From Phytophthora sp. 'mugwort' (lineage: Eukaryota > Oomycota > Peronosporomycetes > Peronosporales > Peronosporaceae): a DNA stretch of 64,000 nucleotides. The notes below the pieces were generated by a model. That model made no database searches. It saw only the letters and a list, made by a program, of their open reading frames with translations, and was not told where the DNA came from. A program made the position numbers and the translations under genes. Where the stretch lies: contig JAUCEF010000001.1 of the NCBI GenBank assembly GCA_033558025.1, positions 1,364,001 through 1,428,000 of the forward strand. The letters run 5' to 3'. Of the stretch, positions 1 to 10,214 are shown in pieces (the stretch's first letter is position 1; every line of letters begins with the position of its first letter).

Positions 1-687
1 GACTGCGGAAACGCACACAAACAAGGATATAGACTCGTGGGTCATGGACAGCGGATCCAGCGTACATCTCGTAGGAGACTGGAGGATGTTGAAGAATGCC
101 GTCGACTGTGACCAGATGTGTCGAGTGGCAACGACGGCGAGGTTCCAGTATGCAAGGTGGGGGCGATTAAGTTGGGGACAATCGTCGACGAAAACGAGAT
201 TGCCGTAGACTTACGGGATGTCTTCTACGCGGAGAACCTGATGGACAACATTATCAGCTACGGCAAGCTCGAGGAGCGAGGCGTCTTCCTTGAACGGCAC
301 AGCGGGAGGAGCTACGCCGTGCGCGAGTGGGACAACATGCGCATATTCGAGGTTAGTCGCTACAATGACGTGCTATTGGTCAACGCCATGGGCGAGAAGT
401 CCACGGAGGCACGGGTCAACGTTGTGCTGGCTGCGGTGCGAGAAGCAGGTTTGACATGAGACCAGGCGCCGTCCAAGACGACACTGCTGACATTGAACGA
501 GCGGCTCGGCCACATTGCGTACGACAGACTTGAACGCAAGGCTGACGCGGAGGGATCCGGTATCAGACTGACGGAAAGGACCCGCCCGAACTGCTCAACC
601 TGCGCTCGAGGGAAGCAGAGCAAAAACAATCAGTCCAAGAAGGGCACAAGCAGTAAAATTCAGCACGTTAAGTGTACGAATTTTTAA
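1..687 (+). pseudogene. Ty1/copia polyprotein fragment (protease to GAG-pre-integrase)
   Basis: Fragment of a copia-type Pol. From about base 31 the frame reads DSWVMDSGSSVHLVGDW, the copia aspartic-protease active-site pattern (D-S-G-S/A-S). A frameshift moves the reading into another frame (bases 118-459), and a third frame (from 493) carries the GAG-pre-integrase signature: RLGHIAYDRLERKA followed by a C-x2-C pair in NCSTCARGKQSKNNQ. The reading stops soon after that motif, where the integrase core should begin, and AT-rich sequence of different character starts. The fragment therefore lacks gag, integrase, RT and RNase H and carries at least two frameshifts. It is a dead relic, cut by the window edge on the left and by the virus-like region on the right. 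Confidence 0.8.
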
Positions 688-931
688 TCCCGCTAATTCT
701 TACCTTAACTCAGTATCGAGAGTAGGTGCTAACGTTTAGGAACGTTTCTAATATCCAGCTGTTGGTTTCGACGACGCAACGATTCCTTAGGGTTAGAGGA
801 TAAGGATGATGCGTTACACATTGCCGCATAAACCGACGGCCAGCTAAGAGTTTCACCTTTCAGCGATCAATGAGTAATAAATATATATTTAAAAAATTGG
901 GCTTATGTATATAGATACGCCCAACTGTAAT

Positions 932-1240
932 ATGTCGAGCGAATTAACTTTTGGAAAAAATAAGAACAAACCGATCGAAGAAGTTTATACTTCTGATACT
1001 GGTTATTGTCGATGGGTATTTAATCAACCCAGTTTAAAAGTTGGGGAGATCAAGATATCCCCGCACTCCAGATTTCTTGATGATGATGGATCGTATATGA
1101 TGACATGGGGTAAATATAAAGGAAAGACCCTCAAACAAATTAGTAGAATTAATCCAATAATATTGAGAGGGCTTCAAAAGAGTCAATTCGTAATTGAAAG
1201 ATGTCGTAAGCTTTTAACAGAATTAAATATAGAACGTTAG
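932..1240 (+). CDS. DUF3820-like small protein, intact ORF
   Basis: Open frame of 102 codons starting at the second of two in-frame ATGs (the first, at 905, would add nine residues). The N-terminal part reads TFGKNKNKPIEEVY...YCRWVF, and a second half-repeat reads MTWGKYKGKTLKQI. This F/W-G-K-x-K-G/N-K pattern followed by an aromatic-rich helix is typical of DUF3820 (putative quorum-sensing-regulated virulence factor-like) and of exodeoxyribonuclease X C-terminal domains, which are common in large DNA viruses and their relatives. The gene is AT-rich, with an AT stretch directly upstream (about 885-900). It is the only gene of the virus-like block without a stop. That could be chance given its size, or recent selection. 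The function is not known; nucleic-acid contact is a guess from the exonuclease relatives. Confidence 0.55.
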   Translation: MSSELTFGKNKNKPIEEVYTSDTGYCRWVFNQPSLKVGEIKISPHSRFLDDDGSYMMTWGKYKGKTLKQISRINPIILRGLQKSQFVIERCRKLLTELNIER

Positions 1241-1289
1241 TTCTTGTTCGCTTACAGCCAGTACAAGTGTCTTGGTGCCCTGGTAGCCA

Positions 1290-1726
1290 GCATTCACACC
1301 CAGGGCTGAATCGCTTGGGAAATATCAAGCTCTGTTAGACGGGGGCTAACATCAGCAATGAGTATGCGGTCCGTTAGAGACCACGTATGATAATCAAGAA
1401 GACCATTTACTAGCTCAGGGGTGAGATCACCGTGTGATCGAAGAAAACTTATCAACTTCAAAGCGATGGAAGTCGTAGTCATAACTGATATCAAATGTCA
1501 GCTGGGAACCGATACGAACGTTAAAGCTTCGGATACTAGAGCCTGGGTGAAGGGTCCATGGGGCACTATTAAAGGGACTCTGGGACTCCTGCACAGCAGC
1601 AATGACAAAACTACCAGCTTTCTCGGTAAAATACATTGAAATGATATAGCTGGTGTTCTTGATAGATGGCGGTAGTTGTAGATCGAATGCAGCATTGAGC
1701 TGAGTTGCCTGCTTATCCACACCCAA
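1290..1726 (-). pseudogene. Unrecognised virion-type protein fragment
   Basis: Two minus-strand frames continue each other: one from 1726 (starting MGVDKQATQLNAAF) down to about 1427, and a second from about 1494 to 1294 ending LDISQAIQPWV, after which a third frame reads NAGYQGTKTLVLAVSE before a stop. The alternation of short beta-strand-like segments and the position downstream of the penton-like gene on the same strand would fit a capsid or other virion protein. I could not match it to a family, so no function is assigned. At least two frameshifts are present. Confidence 0.35.
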
Positions 1727-1835
1727 CGCTTCTATTGATGCTCCAGTCTATATCATGTTTAGTTATGGCGAGTATCTGATACTGCGACACAATTGCGACT
1801 GCTTGGGCGAGCATCGAACGCTCACGGGTATTTAG

Positions 1836-2386
1836 TTGCCTCTCCCGTTCAAGCTTCGCTTTCACCATGTTACGAGGTTTGGATCTGTTGTCTCGGAAGA
1901 AGACGCTAGCATCAGGATCGTACGGTCGGGTTCAACATTCACGCGTTCTTCATTCGTTTCAATCGTGCGTGCTGCGCGCCTTTTGCCACTTCTCACTGCT
2001 GGTGTCCGGACAATGAAAGGCCATTGCCAAGCTTGCCGCCACAGTTATCTCTCAGACCGCTCCCCATCGTATTCTCGCAATCACGGCCAGAATTCGTCAT
2101 GCAACACTTCGAGCGCACTGCGATCCTTCTATCAGGAAGCAGATTGTAGCGACGCTTAAATATGGCTAACGTTACTGAGACCAGAAGGTGTTCCTATCAG
2201 TTACGTACAAGTGAGCGGACATATAGGCATGATACTGTACCCGAGAAAAGTGATTCGGCTTTGATTGTGCAATCCGTGTACGATGGCCTTCAGGGTATAA
2301 AATTTGCAAAGGGTTCTCAAGAAGCAAAAGATTACATGGCTAAGATCCGCGCCATGACGAAGACCGAGGTGTCCTTTAGGCTGTGA
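1836..2386 (+). pseudogene. Unrecognised plus-strand gene remnant with a basic C-terminal tail
   Basis: The best-preserved piece is the open frame 2162-2386 (74 codons), which ends KGSQEAKDYMAKIRAM plus a short tail. Upstream, plus-strand frames between 1836 and 2160 include a helical stretch around KLAATVISQTAPHRILAI that would need a frameshift to join. The ending, a run of Lys/Ala/Met residues shortly before a Leu-Arg-Leu type terminus, recalls small virion-associated proteins of PLVs and virophages, but I cannot name a family. It lies opposite the minus-strand capsid-type genes on either side. Confidence 0.3.
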
Positions 2387-2399
2387 GAAAATCTACGAC

Positions 2400-3240
2400 C
2401 ATTATTTGTTGTTTTGGTCGTAGCAACATCGTAATCGTAACTGAAGCATCGCGGAAGTTCACCTTTTTATCGTTTTAATTATAGATACTGATAGCGCTTG
2501 TTGATCGAGAACCGTTGTGGCAGTTCATCCAAGCATACTGGCCTGGTTTGTAGCTAATCAGTTGCCCAATCTGAGCATCACCTCTATCGAATGCGCTTAC
2601 AATATCTCCAAATGCCGCATAGTTTTATTTTATCCAATTGCAACGGACTATGTATGAACTCGTATGATGCATCTCTGGAATGACATTGGAAAGCCGAGCG
2701 CTGGCAAAACCAGCAGTCAGTCCAACTATCTTCCCAAACTCTGTATTATCCATAATTAGGCGTGCAACACGAGTAGTTGTAGGATAACCAGTACCACAAG
2801 CTGACTATAGACCAGTAGCCGGTCTGGTGCAGCCCACACGAAGGCTCGAAGGAGTCGGAGAAAAGTCGACCTCACATGAATAATATACACTATTCTCACT
2901 AAGTTTGATATAGAAAACGTTATTTCCAGATCCATCGATCAAGTATGCTCTTGCATTAACAAGGGATGACTGGATGCTGCGCTTGATATCGTCATAGGCG
3001 TACATGCCATCAGCGAGATTGATACTAATGATAGAGGTGGTAGCAGCGGTCGTACTTCAAGCTTCAGGCTCGTGATTTAGAATTGTACAGAATCAATGTT
3101 ATACGCACTGTTGTACATCGTTAGCGGTTGGACCGCACAAACAACATCGCGGAAGTCAGCTGCCGAATCCCGGAAACTGATATTTACACGACGAGTTGTA
3201 TCCGTCTGCTACGAGATTGGTGCTATCGATTTTCAAAGCT
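2400..3240 (-). pseudogene. Penton-like minor capsid protein, broken
   Basis: Reading the minus strand from about 3240, the N-terminal part contains LKIDSTNLVADGYNSS and, one frame over, VNISFRDSAADFRDVV, matching the usual start of virophage/PLV minor capsid (penton) proteins: an 'S-T-N' strand, then a surface-strand segment. Later come GKIVGLTAGFASARLSNVIP and SSYIVRCNWI, the family's conserved 'S-S-L-I-V-R-C-N' strand, and near the end YKPGQYAWM and FRDASVTITMLLRP. These are the jelly-roll landmarks of the family in the right order over about 270 residues, close to the normal length. Several stops and frameshifts interrupt them. In the virus this protein would fill the capsid five-fold vertices. 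It lies directly downstream of the packaging ATPase fragment on the same strand, the usual neighbourhood of morphogenesis genes. Confidence 0.65.
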
Positions 3241-3330
3241 CGTCATGTTGAAATTTATAATTATCGTTAGATTTTAGATGATATTTATTCATTCGTCAGT
3301 CTCAACGGGTTTATCGAAGATATATCTGAT

Positions 3331-3621
3331 TTATCCCTTTACAGAATCGATGAGCAGCATCTGACCTTTTTTTGTTGCCTTATTGTAATAATAGACGATT
3401 GAACGATCATCTACGCCCTTAAAATTGAAATCCTGTACTACCATTTGTAAATTATGTTTCGAATTGGCCTTTAGGATCGCTTTATACTCATAATTTAACC
3501 GAATCAATTTATCAGTTGCAAAATAGCTGTGGCTTAAGAATATAGTTGATAGCTTGAAGTGTCTTCCACGTGTGAATAGTGGGGAGATTTTTCTGGGGTA
3601 GCTAATCGTTGCTGTAGTCAT
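3331..3621 (-). pseudogene. A32-type (FtsK/HerA) genome-packaging ATPase, C-terminal part
   Basis: Open frame of 96 codons. It contains FTRGRHFKLSTIFLSHSYF followed by a segment reading KLIRLNYEYKAILKANSK, then a D-D-R-S helix and a terminal LLIDS strand. This matches the second half of the virophage/PLV/poxvirus A32-like packaging ATPases: 'E-G-R-H' loop, beta strand with the sensor-type S/T-Q-S-Y (here SHSY), the 'I-R-x-N' arginine region and the terminal 'L-L-I-D'. The Walker A and Walker B half is missing: no P-loop could be found in 3622-4300. The ATG at 3621 is therefore an accidental start inside a truncated gene. In a virus the enzyme would pump genomic DNA into capsids. Confidence 0.6.
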
Positions 3622-3671
3622 CTATGATAACAAGCTAAGTTTTTTTTAGAGCTCATGGGTGTATAGAGTAC

Positions 3672-3989
3672 TTGATCAAATTTCGGGGTATATCTGGGTC
3701 AGCACAAATAATGAAATCTTCAAGCTGTCGCGAAGGTACTCATCCAGTTTTTTTTGAGGGGATTGCGAGCAATAATCGTAAATGGGCGAAATTGGTGGGG
3801 AGATTCTTCTTCACACTATATGAGGGACCAAGGCCAACCATTATATATAGTTTTTATGTCAATTGCAGGAATATCACCCCTACCGGCAGGCTTGAACTTT
3901 CCGGCAACGAAGCACCAAAATCTGTGATAGAGCTTATGGTCGTGTCTTTTAATCACTGGATCTACACAAAGATTGAGATAAATCAATGA
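3672..3989 (+). CDS. Unrecognised ORF of the virus-like region
   Basis: Open frame of 105 codons between the ATPase fragment (opposite strand) and the fibre gene; its stop overlaps the first ATG of the next frame by four bases. The second half contains ITPTGRLELSGNEAPKSVIE, a strand-turn-strand pattern that loosely resembles the last jelly-roll of double-jelly-roll major capsid proteins ('N-P-S-G-x-x-N-x-S'), but the match is too weak to call. It may also be the broken N-terminal part of the fibre gene. Confidence 0.3.
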   Translation: MIKFRGISGSAQIMKSSSCREGTHPVFFEGIASNNRKWAKLVGRFFFTLYEGPRPTIIYSFYVNCRNITPTGRLELSGNEAPKSVIELMVVSFNHWIYTKIEINQ

Positions 3990-5740
3990 GTACTGGTTCT
4001 CGTATCATTTACCAATATTCAAATCACGTTCTAAAATCCTGCATTCTATCTGTCGTTACACGCCAGTGGTTATCTAGCATACGACTCTGCACAGACTCTA
4101 TACCTTGGCGAGAATATTTACCAACTAACTTACATTACATTGGTATTACCCCTGGGGCGGCAATAAAAGGAGTAGCCCATGCACCGGGTATTAGCCATGT
4201 TATCAGTGGTACTGGGACAGTATTTTACCAACTTGATAATGAATGGATCCAGCGTATCGTCTGCCCCTGCTTAGACTCTTGGTATCACTTTTGATACGTA
4301 CTGCTGCTGATACATAAAAACACTCGTACTTGACTCGACGCGTTCATGCTCAAATATCTACTCTATGACCCTTCGAGTCTGCCGGAACGGGGCTGGATGT
4401 ACCTACTTATAAAGTTAGTGGAATAGCACTGAATTGAAGCTACTACCTCGGCATGGCGGGGGGGGGGGGGATGCGATCGCATCGAAATCTGTCGATATAA
4501 AACCTACAAAGGTTTACAGTGGGGTGGGTAATCTAACATGTTCAGGTACTATAACGGCGTTCACATCATTAGCATCACCTATTTTGACATGCGATACAAT
4601 CAGTAAATCTGGGGACTCAAATCATGAATGTAACGACTTTAAACTTGAACCCAACGACGCTTCAGTTAAGAGGTAATACTTCGGCTACTGAGCTTAACTA
4701 CCTTTTACAATATCTCCTGGAACAGTAGACAACAGCAAAGCTATGATCTTATTTCGATCGGTAGTATTGCGTAGTAGTAGTAGTAGTATTGCTGGACTTC
4801 ATTCTCTGAATTGTGTCTCTGTTTCAACGAGCGGTAATATTACGGTGAGTGGATTGCTTCATGGATTTTTGGGTTACGGCAATCAAACGGCGATAATAAC
4901 AGTAGGAGCTTTAACGGAACCTGGTATAAACTCTACACCATCGACTGAGTATTTTTCTATCAAAGATCAGGCACAGCACATCTTGATGGATCCAACACTC
5001 GTATGCTACGATTCGCTATCTCAAACGTCACTCCTGTGGAATTTCAGATTGAAGTCCATAATGGTAGTCAAAGCACCCGTCTTAACGACTCCTGGATCGA
5101 AAACAAGACTCCCAATGATCTTCGGTTTTGAACATTAAACTCTATACAAGGTACAAAAGCTTCAGGACTGATTCGGATTGGGACTATTAATCCGACTGCT
5201 AGCGTTCATTTCACCAATCAACCGTCATTTACTTGGGGTTCCGGTGGCTTTACCGTATATCGAATTAGAACCAACAGTGGTACCGTTGATTCAGCACTGC
5301 GTCAATATAACATATGCGATTATGGGAGCTATTTTTATGTCTATGTGGGCTGGGAAGCACTAGTCATGAGTAGCGATCGACGACTATAGCAGGACAGCAA
5401 TGATGTAGAGCTATCATACCTGTTCACTAATGGCAAAGGTCAAGTCAAGACGTATCGATGGGAGAAGAAGCCAGATGCTATCCCAGAAGTAGGATTGATA
5501 GCTCAAGATATACCTAGATCTCGGCTATGTCGGTTTGATCGATATGCACCCAGACGGTGACCTAAACCTGCAGTCGTCACGGATACAGCTTTAGAACCAG
5601 AAGGAGTCAAGTTCACTATAAGTTACCATCGCTTAGTCGCATATAATATGCGAATGATATAGAATCTCTTGGGTGAGATTGGCACTTTCAAAGCAGAATT
5701 TGATGAACTGCGAAGAACTATGTGCAGTGATACATGATCA
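3986..5740 (+). pseudogene. Fibre-like protein with C-terminal S74 intramolecular chaperone domain, broken
   Basis: A string of plus-strand frames forms one gene. Its shaft has repeats of the kind YIGITPGAAIKGVAHAPG and LTCSGTITAFTSLASPILTC, the 'I-T-x-G-x-A-x-x-x-K-A-L-x-L-D' and 'L-x-V-S-G-x-I-T' repeats of viral trimeric fibres; MNVTTLNLNPTTLQLRG at 4624 and SVSTSGNITVSGLLHG near 4825 follow. The end carries QPSFTWGSGGFTVYRIRTN, then SSDRRL (expected S-D-x-R-L/I-K, the S74 cleavage site region), PEVGLIAQDI and ISYHRLVAY, landmarks in order of the endosialidase-type (S74) chaperone that folds the trimer and then cuts itself off. Stops at several points and at least four frame changes make it non-functional. 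A microsatellite of AGT units lies at about 4767-4787 and a poly-G run at about 4460. Confidence 0.6.
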
Positions 5741-6599
5741 TGCGTTGGGTGCCGAGTTAAGCGGTGAAATTATAGGAGAGCTGATCAAAACATAGTACTG
5801 GTGATGGCAGTGTAAGCTGCCCAGGATGGGCTCCATCCGCTTCAATAGTGTTTCTCCCCATACAGAGTCCTGATGGGGAGACTGCAATACCTGGAGTAGA
5901 ATTAGTGTTAAAAAATCAATATATAGTACTGTTGGCAAGAGGTGCAACCACTGCCGGCAAGTTGACAGCACCTGCGGTCTCGTGGATACCGAAATAAACT
6001 AATGATAAATGGAATAATTAGATACCAAACCGCAGTTACAGTCTTCGTCTTTTGCTTTGTGGATAAGCTCATATATAGGCGAGTCCCTCAGTCTGGGGCG
6101 ACGCATCTGCCTTCTTGATAGTTTTGTTGAGGTCAGTTACTCAGACAGCTGCCTGTGTCTACAAAGTCGATCATGCATGATTAGATTTTTCATGATAGCT
6201 TTAAGCTCGACAGCATTGAGATCGGTATTTCCTCCATATCTACCACCTGAACTGAAAATAATGGGCGGATTAAAGAAGAACATGATGAGCAATCGAGGAT
6301 TGAAGGAAATCTCTGATTTCGTCTATAAAATATAATAGGTGAGTGATAATATCCTTGAAATTTGGATTGTTGATAAGTTGAATGCTGTACATATACACCG
6401 TGAGAGACTTAAGCTGCTTTATGATACTTGGATTATCGTCCCTTAGCTCAAACTCCCCTTCAGCTTATCATACTCAGCTCGTAGAGTCTTCAGCGGGTCA
6501 TCATGCTTATCATGGAAGCTATACTGAAGATGAGTGATGGCAAGTATCTTCTTGAACATTTCTTATCCTCGATTCTGAGCTTAACGTAAGTATCTTGAT
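5741..6599. other. Degenerate sequence after the fibre gene
   Basis: Plus-strand frames around 5790-5995 give a short coherent segment ending AGKLTAPAVSWIPK before a stop, possibly the last part of a second fibre-like or virion protein. The minus strand at 6000-6330 has helical stretches such as GGNTDLNAVELKAIMKNL without a longer frame. No family could be recognised. Confidence 0.25.
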
Positions 6600-7740
6600 T
6601 ATATTTTGCTTATAACAAGGCTCTTGATCATAGCTTGTAGACTATTGCTAAGCTGACGTTTAGGCCCACATTTTCGACGATTAGTCTGTACCAGTACGAG
6701 TGTCTTAGCATCTAAATCAGGCAGACGTATGTACTTGCTATCAAGCTGACGATATGCGCAGGTAGACGGGGTAGCTAAGCCCTGAACTTTATTTAGGTTA
6801 TAGGTTCTACCACGTTGAACGACACCATCAAGTGGTGCTACACCAGCACCTTTTAATCCACATCCTCTCAGTCGTCCTTTCTTTATCTCTGGTAATTATT
6901 CAAATTAACTGTCTTGGTACCTCTTACGCCTGCTTTAGCGGCTCGAAGCGCCGATCTTGTTGCTTTCAGTTCCGAATTTGTTCGTTGAGAGCTAGAACCT
7001 CTTACCTCCTTTCGGGCGGCTTCCACCTCTTTCTGGACCATTTCGAGATGTTTCTGAGCCTCGTCATACCCCCTGGTAAGCCCGTTCAGCGTCATCATGG
7101 AGCTTTTGTAAAACTTCGCCATGATTATATGGCTCAGAACATTGCAGGTTTATATCAGATGCGTTGCTAAAGATGACTTCACGAATAATTTTGAAATTGA
7201 CTTTTACAGTAAAAATCGTTTTCAGCTCTTCTTTGTTTGCTGGAGCTTCAATGCTGCTCGCAGCCTGATGTATATGTTCTAGCTCATTTAGCAGTAGATC
7301 GAACGTATCCATTCATCGAATAATCTTCATCGCATCCATCCAAGCTTTTCCTGATACAACTTTGTTTTCCTTGTTTTTAATATCTTGATATTCTCCTTAC
7401 TTGGTGCTCCGAAATAATAGATCCGGCGAGTTTTTACCCCATTTCTTAGAATCTACAACAGGTCGACGGCGAAACATAACTTTTCATCAAGAAGTATATG
7501 AGAGTATTCGTGCGGCATCTTCTTAGCTTCTTTGTCGGGGATAGACAATTTTTAATCCATGTATTTGTCTATTCCACATTTAATATCGTTGTCTACAAGT
7601 CGTCCGTCACCATCAGGAGTAGCTTCATATGACTTAATAGCCCTTTCCGTATCAATTTCTCCCACCATAGCGAGTTCTAACCCCTTGCTCTTGACCATTT
7701 CCAATACGCTCTAAGTGTTGATTGGCAATTAACCGTGTTG
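6600..7740 (-). pseudogene. Unrecognised PLV-region protein(s) with coiled-coil segment
   Basis: Minus-strand frames continue each other over about 1 kb. From 7312 a frame reads MDTFDLLLNELEHIHQAASS and ends near GEVLQKLHDDAERAYQG; it overlaps a second frame (7122-6883) of heptad-like helix around KHLEMVQKEVEAARKEV. Further downstream, around 6830-6620, another frame reads RTYNLNKVQGLATPSTCAYR and DAKTLVLVQTNRRKCGPKR, with conserved-looking Pro, Tyr and Arg clusters. Upstream of 7312, fragments such as MVGEIDTERAIKSYEA near 7670-7640 extend the coding signal. The pieces look like one or two hypothetical proteins of the virus-like element; I do not recognise a domain. Confidence 0.35.
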
Positions 7741-7999
7741 TTTGGTGCTGGATGTTTCAAATTTGATTCTTTCCATACACATCGATGGGTATTTCTACCC
7801 AAACGTATTGTTTGAGGTTATTTCTGTCAGATTTATACGTCTCTTTGTAGATTGGTACAATGCACTTCATCAGGCATTAGACGATATAATTTCTACGTTT
7901 CTTAAAATATCCAAAGCAATTGAAGTCGGCTGTGTTCATTGGCAGCTGTTGTCGTCGTTGATTCCCGGCCGAAGTGAATGCCAGGTAGTCTACGATTCT

Positions 8000-8420
8000 T
8001 GATGGTAACATTGAGCTCCTCTAATTCCTCGCCAGTTCACTTCTTGTTCGCACACGAGTCTCCTCATCACGAATGGATCATGCTGTTGCTCGTGTCTTCG
8101 TCGCTCCACTCGGGCAAGTTCCCAACTGAGGTCCCAAGTTTCAAGTCCGTCGCCGCTCTCTAGATTCTGTCCTAGCTTAGATTTTCATATGTAGTTCCTA
8201 TCTTGAGTGGGGGGTGACGGGCTGCACGCAGTCCGTCACACGTCACAGTTCCGATTGGCTGAACCGTGACCAATCAGACCCCTTCGTATATAGTTGGCTG
8301 TGGTGGCTCGATACTCAGACGCCGCCACCTTCATAATGATCAGAGTCATATCAGCCAGCTTCCTCTTACCCAGTGTATGCTAGTAGCGGGGTAGACACTA
8401 GCCTCGTTACACCAACTTGA
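8000..8420 (-). mobile_element. Probable LTR or promoter remnant with adjoining gag-like scrap
   Basis: Unlike its surroundings, 8163-8420 is GC-rich and has a promoter-like arrangement: ATTGG at about 8253, CCAAT at about 8269 and TATATA at about 8287, plus the inverted repeat GTGACGG...CCGTCAC at about 8214-8239. The minus strand just left of it (8160-8000) gives helical Glu/Arg-rich fragments similar to gypsy gag N-termini (for example REELEELNV-like phrasing). The simplest reading is a small LTR-element remnant inserted in the viral relic. Strand and borders are uncertain. Confidence 0.3.
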
Positions 8421-9932
8421 TCGATTGAGTTGTTTTCACCCTCATACAAGATATCGCTGACTTTTATTCAGTAGCTACCAGTCCATATGCTTATACCCTT
8501 TGGATTCCTAGAGAGATTTTCAATTCCTGGACTGAACTTACTCTTCCGTATCAACATTCTTGCGTTTGAAGATCTTTTAGTTGAATTTATTGTTGTTGGA
8601 CTCGACGGAAAGTCCGTCTCAGTTGCAGCATGCACCATTTGTGGAGTCTTATTGACAACAACATCATATGTTTTAGGTTGAGCCTATTACGTTTCTATCA
8701 GTCATGTTGACTCTAATTGTATTCGTAGATGTGCTCTTTGTCCTAGCACTATTATCAACTTCGGCACAGACCATATTTACTTCAGGAATTGTGAGACCTC
8801 GGGGTGTTTGGAAGAATTTATCATTCATGTTTTTTTAAGGGTCATACGAATCTATTTGAGTCGATGTGGATGTTTTTGAATTTTGTGTGGTTATAGGTTT
8901 CTTCGTGTCGCTTGCCCACGACGAACACCTTCACATATCGACCTTGGCTTTTTGTTGCATAACCCATCGCTGAGCTCTTTCAAGAAGCTCCTGTCGATCC
9001 TACTTTCTATGAGCGAGTGATGTGAAATTGGGGAACATTGTGGCTTTATCATGCGTATCTTAAAAAAGTGAGTATTCATTATTACCAAAAGCTTGGCATA
9101 ACTGAAACGTGGCGAAACGATGTGTACGAACGACATATATGATTTGTTTCATTGAGTGGATTCAAATAACGATTCTTGATGCAATGAAACGGGACGCCAA
9201 ATATTGTTTCGAATTTACGAACGAATGATGTGTACGAACGACATACGTGATGCATTTCATTTCTCCGCATGGTAAAAACACACACAGAAGATCCACTATC
9301 GAAAAAGAGGATTAGGATTCAAGGCGTAATCTCCCCTGGTGGGGGCTCACCCCTCGCCAAAATTAAACGTTGAGACATAATCAGCTCGATAATAAATTCG
9401 ATAGAGACATCCTCTGTAAGCTTTGATTCAAGTATATTTTCCACCACACAACTTTTTGTAAGAATTTTATACCTGACTTGATATATAGACACCAACGTAT
9501 AAGAATGTGTAGGAATTGCTTCGAAAAACAAAATACATGCGTTTGCTAGGCTACGGCGAAAGTTGTGAGTCATTCAGGAAGTAAACCGCACCAAGAATGA
9601 GTTGCTGAATCTTGATGCAGTATCGAATTTCCGCACAACCGTTGTAAGTCGTAAGTATCGACGAAAATGTTTTTTAGTAACCATATTTTTAGTAAAACAT
9701 TAGAAACAATCTTTGTCGTCCCATTTAATTTCATTAAGGATCGTTATTTCAATCTACAAAAACTCGTTTGTTCATGAACGCACTCCCATTGTGCTGGTGA
9801 TGATGTCTGCCTCATGCGATCGAATGAAATCATTTAGCGCAGCCAATACGACTGATGCAGTCTTATTTTGAGTAACTCAGCGTAGTCAATCCATGAGTTG
9901 ATATTGATAACTGTCAGTCTTGGTCGCTTTTC
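8421..9932. other. Degenerate AT-rich sequence with a 108-bp-spaced direct duplication
   Basis: No recognisable gene. Short frames exist (8487-8681 plus, 9319-9573 minus) but show no family motifs. The sequence GATGTGTACGAACGACATA occurs at 9119 and again at 9227, giving a duplicated HVCRSYTSF / HICRSYTSF phrase in the minus-strand translation, so a segment of about 108 bp was duplicated and then diverged. Probably decayed viral-element DNA. Confidence 0.4.
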
Positions 9933-10214
9933 CTAAAAGCCGAGATCCATCTGCCACGAGTTTGGGCTATGGGACGCGATCGTGAACCCATCGTACTGTT
10001 TTGTTTTCGCTTCTGGAAGCTTTGAATATCTGATCGAACCCCACATCATTCCTTCACTATTTTGGACGTTATTTTGGGGTCTAATTATCTCGTTTCTCAA
10101 ATAGAGCCCTAGCATCAACATATCAGGTTTTTGGACATAGTAGAGTTTCTTCAGGAGCTCAGCCATACTATGCATATTGTAGTTAAAAACAATACTGTAC
10201 AGCCTCCGTTTTTC
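9933..10214 (-). pseudogene. Unrecognised ORF fused in frame after the polymerase C-terminus
   Basis: The minus-strand frame that carries the last polymerase motif runs on without a stop for about 90 more codons, with MLMLGLYLRNEIIRPQNNV and MMWGSIRYSKLPEAKTKQYD. This segment has no polymerase motif I know and may be a separate small viral protein joined by loss of a stop, or a lineage-specific tail. Confidence 0.3.

Noticed and set aside
3672..4300. Major capsid protein of the PLV
   Set aside because: Only one loose strand-turn pattern; not enough to name a double jelly-roll capsid.
4767..4787. AGT microsatellite, and G-runs at 4460, 11806, 21212 and 52699
   Set aside because: Simple low-complexity tracts with no evident function.
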